The notes below the pieces were generated by a model, which did no database searches, was not told where the DNA came from, and was given only the letters and a program-made list of their open reading frames with translations. Below, one piece after another: positions 45,478 through 52,937 of a stretch of DNA of 64,000 bases. The position numbers and the translations under genes were made by a program. How positions within the stretch are numbered: the stretch's first letter is position 1; each line of letters begins with the position of its first letter. Origin of the DNA: Pseudomonadota bacterium (GTDB lineage: Bacteria > Bdellovibrionota_C > UBA2361 > SZUA-149 > DAOLCO01); NCBI GenBank assembly GCA_027487795.1, contig JAIYCX010000039.1, positions 186,001 to 250,000 of the forward strand. The letters run 5' to 3'.

Positions 45478-45948
45478 TTAGGAAAGTCTAATAGGATCAG
45501 GCTTTGGTACGGAAATTTCTGAAGATAAGAAAAATAATACTCTCGCAGTGTAAAGTGTAAGTGCAGACTTATCTATTTCTGTATTTGAAGATTTGAAAGC
45601 TCTTAGTTGACCACTTAGTTCGTTAAATGGAGGCCTGTTAGTATAGGAAAGTTTACCCTCTAAACTTTTAAATGATTTTTCCAAATCGCTTAAAAGTAGA
45701 TTAGCCTTGTTTGTGTCTAATTTGTCTTCTTCTAATAAAAATTTTGATGAAGATAATATCGAATTAGTAATTTCAAGAATTTCTTTTCTATCTTCTTTAG
45801 AAGAACTACTAGCTTCTTCAACTCTCAATGAGGCTCTGTTTAGTAGCTCAGTAGTTGAAGGAGGTTGACCTCGAGTCCACCAATATTCATTACATGCAGA
45901 TAAAGTTAAAAGTAGAGAAATTAAAAGAGTTTTTTTGAAATATGCCAT
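45478..45948 (-). CDS. Small lipoprotein of unknown function
   Basis: 156 aa. Signal peptide II with lipobox LSAC (KKTLLISLLLTLSAC, Cys19). The mature part is helical (RASLRVEEASSSSKEDRKEILEITNSIL) and probably sits in the periplasm. A TAATTT box lies 5 nt before the ATG. It precedes the 44007-45437 gene by 40 nt and is probably co-transcribed. No family recognised. Confidence 0.7.
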   Translation of the reverse strand: MAYFKKTLLISLLLTLSACNEYWWTRGQPPSTTELLNRASLRVEEASSSSKEDRKEILEITNSILSSSKFLLEEDKLDTNKANLLLSDLEKSFKSLEGKLSYTNRPPFNELSGQLRAFKSSNTEIDKSALTLYTARVLFFLSSEISVPKPDPIRLS

Positions 45949-46075
45949 AGTGAAAATTAAGGTAAAAGTTTAAACTCATATATTAAGTTTTCTAATTATT
46001 ACTAAGAGATTGATAATAAGAAAAGACTCAGTTTAATCATTGTGCTAAAAAACAGCATATTTAAGACTTAATTAA

Positions 46076-46081
46076 TATAAT
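46076..46081 (+). promoter_or_regulatory. Consensus -10 box 7 nt before an ATG (leaderless type)
   Basis: A perfect TATAAT is followed by ATTTATC and the ATG of the Trm112-like gene. No ribosome-binding site is possible in this spacing, making it the clearest leaderless candidate in the window. Confidence 0.6.
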
Positions 46082-46088
46082 ATTTATC

Positions 46089-46370
46089 ATGATTTCCCAT
46101 AAGTTACTTTCAATTTTATGTTGTCCAGAGACTAAGCAGCCTTTAAATATTGCTGATTCTACAATTGTAGATAAGTTGTCAGCTCTTCAAGCTGCAGGTC
46201 AATTAAAAAATATTTCAAATACTAATGTTTTAGGTCCAGTTACGGGTGCCTTAATACGAGAAGATCAAAAAATTCTATATATCATCAGAGAAGATATTCC
46301 TGTGTTGCTAGTTGAAGAAGGGGTATTAATGAGTCAGGTTAAAGATAGTGAGGTTAAAGAAAGTGAATAA
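46089..46370 (+). CDS. Trm112-like (UPF0434-related) small protein
   Basis: 93 aa with the Trm112p family pattern (PF03966): LLSILCCPETKQPL near residue 6, a variable helical middle, then GALIREDQKILYIIREDIPVLLVEEGV. Trm112-like proteins act as small methyltransferase partners or zinc-binding chaperones. Only the first cysteine pair (CC near 11) is visible, so metal binding is doubtful. The stop overlaps the GTG of the pilP-like gene by 8 nt. Confidence 0.85.
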   Translation: MISHKLLSILCCPETKQPLNIADSTIVDKLSALQAAGQLKNISNTNVLGPVTGALIREDQKILYIIREDIPVLLVEEGVLMSQVKDSEVKESE

Positions 46371-47175
46371 AACTTTAATAGTAGCTACCGCTGCTCTCGG
46401 AGGAGTATTAGCTTATCTTCAATTACAAGCTAGCTCCCCTGTAAAATCAGCAAAAGAAGAATTAAGAGATAATGTTGCAAACTTAGTTAAGCTCGGTGAA
46501 GTCGAACCTAAGCAAGGTGAGCTAGTAAAACTTCAACTAGCTATTTCTGATTATATAGTAAAAAAGAATGAGCCGCCAACAACTTTAGAACAATTAGTCC
46601 CAGATTATTTTGATTCTATTCCAATTAATCCAGAAACTAAAAAACCTTTTGAGTATGTAAAAAACGGTAAAAAATTTGAAATTCTAAATCTTAAAAAAGA
46701 TAAACCAGAAGATAACATTAACCTTGAAAATAAACCAAATACTAATCAAGATCCAAATCAGATTACTGATACTACTCAAGTTACAGTAGAAGAAGATTTT
46801 ATCTATGATCCTGAAGGTAAAAGAGATCCATTTAAATCTTACGAAGCTCAGCCAAAAGAAGTAATAGACGAAAGTCTACCTCCTTTACAGCGCTATGATC
46901 TAAGCCAACTTAAAGTCACTGCCGTACTTGTTGATTCACAAGCAGGAATGGCAGCTATAGTAGAAGATGCAACAGGACGTGGTTATACTGTTAAGACTGG
47001 TGCTAAAATCGGAAATAAAAATGGTAGTATCGTTAGTATTGATGAGAAACAAATCAATGTTGTTGAAGAAATTACAGATTTTACAGGTCAGAAGAAGCAG
47101 ACAGTAAGTACATTAAAATTGATTAAGGGAGACTCCGGGAATGATAATGGGGGAGGGAAGAAACGGGGGCGTTAG
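46363..47175 (+). CDS. PilP-family protein with N-terminal pseudopilin-G-like region
   Basis: About 270 aa, starting with GTG inside the previous gene (another GTG, 15 nt upstream, is in frame). An N-terminal anchor (LIVATAALGGVLAYLQLQ) is followed by a region with TLEQLVPDYFDSIPINPETKKPFEYV, a pattern seen in type II secretion G-type pseudopilins. An acidic Asn-rich linker leads to the PilP domain: EGKRDPFKSYE, LPPLQRYDLSQLKVTAVLVD, MAAIVEDATGRGYTVKTGAKIG, TLKLIKG. PilP links the type IV pilus inner-membrane complex to the PilQ secretin. No other pil genes are nearby. Confidence 0.8.
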   Translation: MNKTLIVATAALGGVLAYLQLQASSPVKSAKEELRDNVANLVKLGEVEPKQGELVKLQLAISDYIVKKNEPPTTLEQLVPDYFDSIPINPETKKPFEYVKNGKKFEILNLKKDKPEDNINLENKPNTNQDPNQITDTTQVTVEEDFIYDPEGKRDPFKSYEAQPKEVIDESLPPLQRYDLSQLKVTAVLVDSQAGMAAIVEDATGRGYTVKTGAKIGNKNGSIVSIDEKQINVVEEITDFTGQKKQTVSTLKLIKGDSGNDNGGGKKRGR

Positions 47176-47285
47176 GGATATTATACTCACAAGTAAGTAA
47201 GATAGAATTAAAATTTATCTTCCGTCTTCCCTTCGAAAGAGTCTGTCCGAGTAATCAAAAAATTAAAATATTAAGTAAATTTATT

Positions 47286-48389
47286 ATGCAAAAAACAAAT
47301 CAAACGCTAATTAAAATATTAATTTTATTCTTTATTTTACCATTAACTTTGCTAGCTGAAGATGAGACACAAATCTTTACAGTAGGTGTTACCGCCCCAT
47401 TAACCGGAGATTTTGCAAGTTATGGAGAAAAAGTAAAACAAGGAGTTGAACTTGCAAGGATAGAGTTAGAGCAAAAAAATATTAAGTTAAATGTTAAATA
47501 TGAAGATGCTTGCCTTCCTGCTACTGCTGTTAATGCGATCAATAAGCTTATTCAAATAGATAAAATTCAGGGATTAGCCGCAAATTTTTGTGTCATTGCT
47601 ATGCCTGCTATGTCTGGTGCTATTCAGAAAAATCAGATTCCTTCTATTCATTCCGCGATAGCATCTGAAAGTATTTTGAAATTAGGTAATTTTATCTTTA
47701 CTACAGATATGAAAGTCAGAACTGAAGCTAAAAAACTTGCAGAATATGCTTATAATACTTTAGGCGCTAGAACCGCAGGAGTACTGAGTATTGAGACCGA
47801 TTTTGGAATAGATTATAGAAAGTTTTTTTCTAATCGTTTCGAAGAGCTCGGGGGAAAGGTTCTATATTCTCAATCTCAAGCAATAGGAGTGAATGATTTT
47901 AAATCAGAAATCACAATCTTAAGAAATAAAAAACCTGATGTTATTTTAGCTGCCCATTTAGGTCTGACACTAGGAGCTCTTTTAAAGCAGGCTCGTCAAC
48001 TAGGTATTAAAACTCCGTTTCTTGGAACAAATGAAGCAGAAGATCCAAGTGTAAGGGAAGTTGCTAAAAATGCTGCTGAAGGTCTAACTTTTTATGTTTC
48101 ACAGCCAGAAAATAAAACGGAAAAAATTAAAAATTTCGAAGAAAGTTTTTTTGATAAATATAATACAAAAGCAGGTTTGGCTGAAGCTAGTTACTATGAT
48201 TCAACCATGCTTCTTGCTGAGTCTTTAGCTTTTTGTAAAGGTGAAGCAATTTGTACAAGAGACTATATTTTTAAAATGAAAATATACGATGGTGTTAGTG
48301 GTCGATTCTCCTTAATAGGGACTGATGAAAGTTCAAGAAATTTTGTTTTAAAACAAATTAAAAATGGCGAAGCTGAAATAATTAAATAA
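47286..48389 (+). CDS. ABC-type branched-chain amino acid-type receptor (Peripla_BP_6)
   Basis: 367-aa periplasmic binding protein with signal peptide (LIKILILFFILPLTLLAE). The start of the mature domain, FTVGVTAPLTGDFASYGEKVKQGVELA, is diagnostic of the LivJ/Peripla_BP_6 family (PF13458), as is VILAAHLGLTLGALLKQARQLGIKTPFLG in the second lobe. No permease or ATPase genes are nearby, so it may work with a distant transporter or as a sensor. The ligand is unknown. It is followed by the structured GC-rich element. Confidence 0.9.
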   Translation: MQKTNQTLIKILILFFILPLTLLAEDETQIFTVGVTAPLTGDFASYGEKVKQGVELARIELEQKNIKLNVKYEDACLPATAVNAINKLIQIDKIQGLAANFCVIAMPAMSGAIQKNQIPSIHSAIASESILKLGNFIFTTDMKVRTEAKKLAEYAYNTLGARTAGVLSIETDFGIDYRKFFSNRFEELGGKVLYSQSQAIGVNDFKSEITILRNKKPDVILAAHLGLTLGALLKQARQLGIKTPFLGTNEAEDPSVREVAKNAAEGLTFYVSQPENKTEKIKNFEESFFDKYNTKAGLAEASYYDSTMLLAESLAFCKGEAICTRDYIFKMKIYDGVSGRFSLIGTDESSRNFVLKQIKNGEAEIIK

Positions 48390-48404
48390 AAACAAATCAA
48401 ACAA

Positions 48405-48568
48405 GTGAATGTTAAGGCATAAGACTTGTTTGAAGACCCGTAGGAGTGGGGCCTGGGGCGTGGAGCAAAGAGTCTGGAAATTTTTTTGCTCTGCATAAAA
48501 AGTTCTTTGCAGACTTTTGCGCGGGGGCTTTGCTAGGGCGAAAACGAGTCTTAAGCCTTAACATTCAC
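48405..48568. ncRNA. GC-rich 164-nt long-hairpin element (candidate structured RNA or MITE)
   Basis: The outer arms at 48405-48426 and 48547-48568 are 22 nt long and complementary at 21 positions. Inside, GCAAAGAGTCTG (48465-48476) pairs with CAGACTTTTGC (48510-48520) with one bulge, and CCCG (48437) can pair with CGGG (48522). The 3' strand of the central bubble can form a UUUGC/GCGAA hairpin. The resulting rod with a central bubble resembles 6S RNA in outline, but I found no conserved 6S sequence and no clear promoter or terminator. G+C is well above the flanks. No reading frame of note. A miniature inverted-repeat element is the main alternative. Confidence 0.45.
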
Positions 48569-48663
48569 AGCATACCTCGATTCTCAAATCGAAAGTCCCA
48601 TAAAATTCTACTTAAAATTATTTTGAATCAGAAGATTATTTTCTTCGATAATAATATCGAGGT

Positions 48664-48688
48664 CTGATTACTAATCTTTTGTAATCAG
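48664..48688. promoter_or_regulatory. Inverted repeat upstream of the toxin-antitoxin pair
   Basis: CTGATTAC (48664-48671) and GTAATCAG (48681-48688) form an 8-bp perfect stem with a 9-nt loop, about 50 nt before the DUF4160 start. No T run follows, so it may be an upstream operator or leader hairpin. Confidence 0.4.
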
Positions 48689-48710
48689 GCAGTTATAACT
48701 TTTATTTGCA

Positions 48711-48730
48711 ATGCATATATATATATGCAT
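48711..48730. promoter_or_regulatory. 20-bp perfect palindrome, probable toxin-antitoxin operator
   Basis: ATGCATATAT followed by its exact reverse complement occupies 48711-48730, and its last base is the first base of the TAATAT -10 box. A ribbon-helix-helix antitoxin bound here would block RNA polymerase, the usual autoregulation of such modules. Confidence 0.6.
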
Positions 48731-48735
48731 AATAT
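48730..48735 (+). promoter_or_regulatory. -10 box of the DUF4160 gene (leaderless type)
   Basis: TAATAT is followed by ATACAT and the ATG at 48742, a 6-nt spacing without a Shine-Dalgarno sequence. It abuts the palindrome. Confidence 0.5.
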
Positions 48736-48741
48736 ATACAT

Positions 48742-48975
48742 ATGTCTCCAACTCTGTTTAAGATCGGAAACTTAAGGATTGTTATCTATCCTAATGATCA
48801 CAATCCTCCTCATGTTCACGTTATTGGACCAGAAGGTGAAGCGAAGTTTGAATTAAAGACGCTAAAATGTTTTTTTGTAAAAAACTTTTCAAAGAGAGAC
48901 GTTAGACGTATGCAGGAATTTTTATTAGAAAGAAGAGAATTGCTTTTGGAGATGTGGAATGACTATCAAGCGTAA
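48742..48975 (+). CDS. DUF4160 protein, probable toxin of a toxin-antitoxin pair
   Basis: 77 aa with the DUF4160 (PF13711) signature: GNLRIVIYPNDHNPPHVHVIGPEGEAKFEL near residues 7-36, including the HxPPHxHV core, and a C-terminal helix with LLERRELLLEMWNDY. DUF4160 genes are usually paired with a small DNA-binding partner and are regarded as toxin-antitoxin components. Here the partner gene overlaps by 17 nt. The length is usual. The mode of toxicity is unknown. Confidence 0.85.
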   Translation: MSPTLFKIGNLRIVIYPNDHNPPHVHVIGPEGEAKFELKTLKCFFVKNFSKRDVRRMQEFLLERRELLLEMWNDYQA

Positions 48976-49240
48976 TTTAAATTATGGTTCTAAGGATCTT
49001 TTAGATAGTGATGCATTCGACGCTAAGAAAGTTAAGGTTCGAATAACGACCTTTGTTGATGAAGATGTTTTAGAAATGCTAAAGAGTTATGCAAAAAATA
49101 GCGGAAGTAAATATCAGACAGTTTTAAATTCTCTTTTACGGGCTTTTTTTGATAAACAAGGTAGTGTGAAGAAGGTTCCGGGTATCTCTGAGGAGCGAGT
49201 GAGAAGAATTGTGAGAGAAGAGCTAAAGAAGAGAGCTTAG
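48959..49240 (+). CDS. BrnA-like ribbon-helix-helix antitoxin
   Basis: 93 aa. The segment VKVRITTFVDEDVLEMLKSYAKNSGSKYQTVLNSLLRAFF matches the BrnA/DUF4415 (PF14384) ribbon-helix-helix core, in which a beta strand binds the operator as a dimer. Unlike classic BrnA it has a C-terminal extension of about 25 residues (ISEERVRRIVREELKKRA), which may embrace the toxin. Its gene overlaps the DUF4160 gene, and the partner combination DUF4160 plus BrnA differs from the textbook BrnT/BrnA pair. Confidence 0.8.
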   Translation: MTIKRNLNYGSKDLLDSDAFDAKKVKVRITTFVDEDVLEMLKSYAKNSGSKYQTVLNSLLRAFFDKQGSVKKVPGISEERVRRIVREELKKRA

Positions 49241-49271
49241 CTTACTTAGTCTTAAAATTGCTTCCTCTATG

Positions 49272-49288
49272 ACTCATATCATATGAGT
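49272..49288. promoter_or_regulatory. 17-bp dyad just after the toxin-antitoxin module
   Basis: ACTCATAT-C-ATATGAGT is a perfect 8-bp dyad around one central base, 32 nt after the antitoxin stop. It shares CATAT/ATATG half-site character with the palindrome at 48711-48730. It lies upstream of the lipoprotein gene and may be a second binding site for the same regulator. Confidence 0.5.
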
Positions 49289-49339
49289 TCTTATAAAATA
49301 CTGGCAAGCTCTAAAATAAATTATATTTTGGTGATCTGT

Positions 49340-49612
49340 ATGAAGTCGTTTTGGAGATTATTTGTTGTCATAATGTCTGTGTCGTGTTTCCCTCTTAGTT
49401 CATGTTCAAGTAACAGAAGTACTGTGACTACAGAAACAAGATCTGTCGGATCAGAAGGTAATGAAAAAGTTGAAGTTACTAAGACAGAGGAAAACACAGA
49501 TAAAGAGTCTAATTCCTGCGCAGGTGTACTTTCTTGTACCGTAGATTTTCTTGGGGATGTTATTGCATTTCCATTTCGTTTAGTCGGAGGGTTAGTTCAG
49601 GCTGTATTTTAA
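49340..49612 (+). CDS. Small lipoprotein
   Basis: 90 aa from the ATG at 49340, which has GGTGAT close upstream, complementary to the 16S 3' end. The frame is open to 49283, but that would bury the signal peptide. Lipobox LSSC (Cys near 21) follows a hydrophobic segment (FVVIMSVSCFPLSSC). The mature protein has a Thr/Glu/Lys-rich linker and a C-terminal hydrophobic part (CTVDFLGDVIAFPFRLVGGLVQ) that could be an amphipathic membrane helix. No family recognised. Confidence 0.65.
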   Translation: MKSFWRLFVVIMSVSCFPLSSCSSNRSTVTTETRSVGSEGNEKVEVTKTEENTDKESNSCAGVLSCTVDFLGDVIAFPFRLVGGLVQAVF

Positions 49613-49653
49613 TATTTTAGACTAGAGGCTAGCTACAGAAGTATTACATTCCT

Positions 49654-50361
49654 CTACAAATCATCCGGTAAAGTACTACTAAGCCTTTTAACAGCGTCAG
49701 CTACTTTTTTTGCACTAAGTGAAAGCTTTTCTATAATCTCATATTCTTCTTTGGAAAGATTACTTTCATTAGTTTTTTTCTTTATTAGATCAGCAAATGT
49801 TATTAATCCACTAATTGGATTGTTAACTTCTTGGCAGACTGTTTTTATTACTTCTTCCATGACTTGTAATCTTTCAGATTTTATTAGCGCTTGTACACGG
49901 CAGAGATCGGAGATTTTATCTTCTATGCTTCTTATTCTTTGTGAGAAAGCCTTTTCTAAGGCGTTAGTTATATTTGAAGCAAATTCTTTAGGTTCATCTT
50001 TTAGTACATAGTCTGAGGCACCTCGTTTCATTGCTAAAACACTTTTTTTAACATCACTTAAAGCAGTGACAATTAATACAGGTTGTACCTGATCTATGTC
50101 CTTTAGTGATCTTAGTAAATCTAGACCATCACAGTCTGGTAAAGTTAAATCAAGTATTACTATTCTGTTAGAATTGTTTTTGAATGAATCTATAGCCTGA
50201 CTGCCTCTAGTTACATGCTCTATAGTCCAATTACATTTAGAAACCGTTCTTTGAATTAAGGCCGCATGAGATGCAGTATCCTCAACTAAGAGAATAGATC
50301 TCTCCTGCGCATGGAGAAGTTCTTTTGAGGCGCTTAGTAAATTGTTATTTAATACTGACAT
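49654..50361 (-). CDS. Response regulator with degenerate histidine-kinase dimerisation domain
   Basis: 235 aa. Residues 22-140 are a CheY-like receiver with VEDTAS (acidic pair), VILDLTLPDCDG (Asp72 phospho-site; numbering from the TTG at 50364), VTALSD and DYVLKDEP (Lys122). Residues 165-235 resemble a histidine-kinase DHp helix pair: EEVIKTVCQEVNNPISGLITFADLI, but the phospho-acceptor His of the usual HExNNP box is Gln178. No ATPase domain follows. It may dimerise with, or titrate, a kinase rather than being phosphorylated there. It is transcribed divergently from the DHH gene. Confidence 0.85.
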   Translation of the reverse strand: MSVLNNNLLSASKELLHAQERSILLVEDTASHAALIQRTVSKCNWTIEHVTRGSQAIDSFKNNSNRIVILDLTLPDCDGLDLLRSLKDIDQVQPVLIVTALSDVKKSVLAMKRGASDYVLKDEPKEFASNITNALEKAFSQRIRSIEDKISDLCRVQALIKSERLQVMEEVIKTVCQEVNNPISGLITFADLIKKKTNESNLSKEEYEIIEKLSLSAKKVADAVKRLSSTLPDDL

Positions 50362-50508
50362 CAAAGATTAAGATTCATACAGGAGATGAAAGGAAGTATA
50401 ATTTTTAATAACTCTTTTAATATAGTAATTTCAGCTAGTTACTATGTGTTAGAATCGTCTTTCAGAGCATCGGAATCTTAAATCAGTATAAACTTTTTAC
50501 TAATTCCC

Positions 50509-51744
50509 TTGAAAGAAGACAATTCTAATAATAACTCAGTAAATAAAGAGAACTCGATCTTCGCTACGAGTAGTTCTAATGGTCTAAGCTCCAATGGCAG
50601 TGCTAATGTTAGCATTTATTCTAATGTCACTTCAGGAAAGAATCTCAAATGCCAAATGTATGAGAGACTTAGTAAGGGCTTAGAAGAGAGAACTGGGAAG
50701 TCTCAATTGATTTTACTCCTAGGTACTCCAGATCCGGACGCAATTTCAAGTGCGATGGCTTTAGAATATTTAAGTCAAGAGTATGATATTCAAACTACAA
50801 TAATGTGCTTTTCTCCTGTTAGTCATCACGAGAATAGAGCCTTAGTTAAAAGACTTGGAATAAGTTTACAAAAGTATCATAGTGATATCGATCTTAGTGC
50901 TTATGATTTTTATAGTATTGTGGATTCTCAAAAATGGCAAAATCCAATTGATCATCGTTTAGACGAAGCCGGAATAGAATTCTTTGCTTTTGTTGATCAT
51001 CATAGAGAGGATATTAGTGCGGTTCCACCGGCTTATTTTGTAGATATTAGATCTAACTACGCATGTACGGCTACAATTTTTTCAGAATATATTTATCAGG
51101 CATTGCCTGCAGGACTTACACCAAATGATCCGAATCATGTGAGACTTGCTACTGCTTTAATGCATGGATTAAGAAGTGATACTCAAAAGTTTATATTAGC
51201 TACTCAAGAAGATTTTCAAGCAGCTTCTTTTCTAGCTTCTTGTGTAGACTCGCAGGTCATGGAAGTGATTGAGAGAAAAGTTCTTACTCCCTCAATTTTA
51301 GATATGTTTGAAAATGCGTTAGTAACTAGAAAAGTTCATGACAACTTTATATTTGCTGATGTTGGCTATGTTAGAGAAACTGATAGAGACGGACTTCCTC
51401 AAATAGCTGATCTATTATTAGCAAGGGAAGGAACGGATACTGTTTTAGTATTTGGTGTTGTTGAAGAAACTATAATTGATGGTTCACTTAGAACTAGATC
51501 TGAGACTATTAATCCTGATGAGTTTTTAAAAGGATTTTTAGGAGTTTCACCGGAAAGTGGGCGACCATACGGGGGAGGGAATATTAGAGATAGGGGAGGA
51601 TTCCAGATTCCTCTTGGTTTCTTTGCAATGCATGAGGATAAAAACCAGGTTTATGCTATGGCAAGGCAAATAGTTGAGAAATCCTTTCTCGACTACATTG
51701 GAAAGACCGGAAATAAGTCGAGAAAGAAAAACGGAAGCAGTTAA
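50509..51744 (+). CDS. DHH-family phosphoesterase
   Basis: 411-aa cytoplasmic protein with a Ser/Asn-rich N-terminal 45 residues, then a DHH domain: LLLGTPDPDAISSAMALEYL (metal-binding Asp pair), FYSIVDSQKWQNP, and the DHH box FAFVDHHREDI. A DHHA1-like C-terminal domain ends with SGRPYGGGNIRDRGGFQIPLG. NrnA-like oligoribonucleases and c-di-AMP phosphodiesterases share this layout, so the substrate is uncertain. The start is TTG. The ssb gene converges 11 nt later. Confidence 0.88.
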   Translation: MKEDNSNNNSVNKENSIFATSSSNGLSSNGSANVSIYSNVTSGKNLKCQMYERLSKGLEERTGKSQLILLLGTPDPDAISSAMALEYLSQEYDIQTTIMCFSPVSHHENRALVKRLGISLQKYHSDIDLSAYDFYSIVDSQKWQNPIDHRLDEAGIEFFAFVDHHREDISAVPPAYFVDIRSNYACTATIFSEYIYQALPAGLTPNDPNHVRLATALMHGLRSDTQKFILATQEDFQAASFLASCVDSQVMEVIERKVLTPSILDMFENALVTRKVHDNFIFADVGYVRETDRDGLPQIADLLLAREGTDTVLVFGVVEETIIDGSLRTRSETINPDEFLKGFLGVSPESGRPYGGGNIRDRGGFQIPLGFFAMHEDKNQVYAMARQIVEKSFLDYIGKTGNKSRKKNGSS

Positions 51745-51755
51745 CTCATCCGGAT

Positions 51756-52226
51756 TTAAAACGGAATGTCATCATCCTCAAATGACACTGACTCTCCTAT
51801 GCTAGGAGTAAATCCACCAGAATAGTTTGAAGAATTACTTGCAGAAGTTTGTATGTTTGAACTTAAGTCATTACCACTGTAGCTAGAACCTTCTTCAGAT
51901 TTTCCTCCACCTACAAACTGAACAGTATTAGCAACAATTTCAGTCTTATATCTATCTTTGCCTTCTTTATCTTGGTACTTTCTTGTTTGAATTTTACCAT
52001 CAATAAAAGCTTGTCTGCCTTTTTTTAGATACTGCGCACAGTTTTCTGCGGTTTTTCCAAAAGTAACTACGCTATGCCATTCTGTATGGTCGGTCCATTG
52101 ACCATCTTGGCCTTTTCTTCTTTCATTAGTCGCAATATTTAGCGCACAAACTGGAGTTTTATTCTGAGTATATTTAAGCTCAGGATCAGCTCCTAGTCTT
52201 CCGAGTAAAATAACTTTGTTTACCAT
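51756..52226 (-). CDS. ssb: Single-stranded DNA-binding protein
   Basis: 156 aa. The N-terminal OB-fold has VNKVILLGRLGADPELKYTQ and WTDHTEWHSVVTFGKTAENCAQYLKKG. A Gly/Ser-rich flexible linker follows, and the acidic tip ends DDDIPF, which recruits repair and replication partners. The length is usual. A strong GAGAGGA lies 7 nt before the ATG, one of the better Shine-Dalgarno sequences in this window. Confidence 0.97.
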   Translation of the reverse strand: MVNKVILLGRLGADPELKYTQNKTPVCALNIATNERRKGQDGQWTDHTEWHSVVTFGKTAENCAQYLKKGRQAFIDGKIQTRKYQDKEGKDRYKTEIVANTVQFVGGGKSEEGSSYSGNDLSSNIQTSASNSSNYSGGFTPSIGESVSFEDDDIPF

Positions 52227-52344
52227 CTGGAAATCCTCTCATAAATTTATTAAAACAGTTCTTAGATAATACATCTTTTAACCTATAATCCAAATTGGAC
52301 GAGTCTTTTAAGTAAAATCGAATACTTGGAGCTCTATTAACACT

Positions 52345-52893
52345 ATGAAAGTAAGAATTACCGATATCCCTAGAGAAGGTTTAAATCTAGATTTTTTAAT
52401 TGACTCAGAAATAGTAGCTAAGAGGGTTAATGAACCATTAGTTAATATGTCTGATGAGTCTGTTCCTTCGCCTATGTTTGTATTTAACGGGAGCATACCT
52501 GTAAAAGGATTGTTAACATCGGAAGGTGAGACCTTAGAATTAAAATGTTCGGCTACTTATAATTATACTACTGTTTGTAATCGCTGCGTAGGTGAAGCGA
52601 AAAAACAGGAAGAGACTCCAGTTTTTTTAATTTTGCAAAGAAAGTCTAAGAACGATCAAGACGATGATATAAATTATGCGCATTACGAAGGTGATGAGTT
52701 AGATTGCTCAGCAGTAGTAGAAGATGTGATTGTTCAGAGTATGCCATTTCATGTTTTGTGTAATGAAGATTGTAAAGGTCTTTGTCCTAAATGCGGTAAA
52801 AATTTAAATTTAGAAATATGTAGTTGTACTTTTGAAGAAGAGCAGTCCAGTCTTAGCCCTTTTGCGAAGCTAAAATCTTTGAAAATTCAATAA
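52345..52893 (+). CDS. DUF177 (YceD-like) protein with C-terminal zinc site
   Basis: 182 aa of the YceD/DUF177 family (PF02620), linked in many bacteria to 23S rRNA or ribosome assembly. The family core is GLLTSEGETLELKCSATYNYTTVCNRC and the end is FHVLCNEDCKGLCPKCGKNLN followed by CSC, with four or more cysteines suited to zinc. In most genomes rpmF follows immediately; here it does not, and a small membrane-protein gene follows instead. It diverges from ssb. Confidence 0.87.
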   Translation: MKVRITDIPREGLNLDFLIDSEIVAKRVNEPLVNMSDESVPSPMFVFNGSIPVKGLLTSEGETLELKCSATYNYTTVCNRCVGEAKKQEETPVFLILQRKSKNDQDDDINYAHYEGDELDCSAVVEDVIVQSMPFHVLCNEDCKGLCPKCGKNLNLEICSCTFEEEQSSLSPFAKLKSLKIQ

Positions 52894-52937
52894 TTTAAAG
52901 ATTAAAGTAAATAGATATTTTTACCGATATCTAAAAT

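Noticed and set aside
48405..48568. Integron attC site next to a toxin-antitoxin cassette
   Set aside because: The long inverted repeat and adjacent toxin-antitoxin genes suggested it, but the arms have GTTAAGGC on the left and GCCTTAAC on the right, the reverse of the RYYYAAC...GTTRRRY order, and no integrase or further cassettes are present.
48446..48667. 73-codon open frame through the GC-rich hairpin
   Set aside because: It crosses the palindromic element, no family resemblance or ribosome-binding site is present, and its counterpart on the other strand is equally open.
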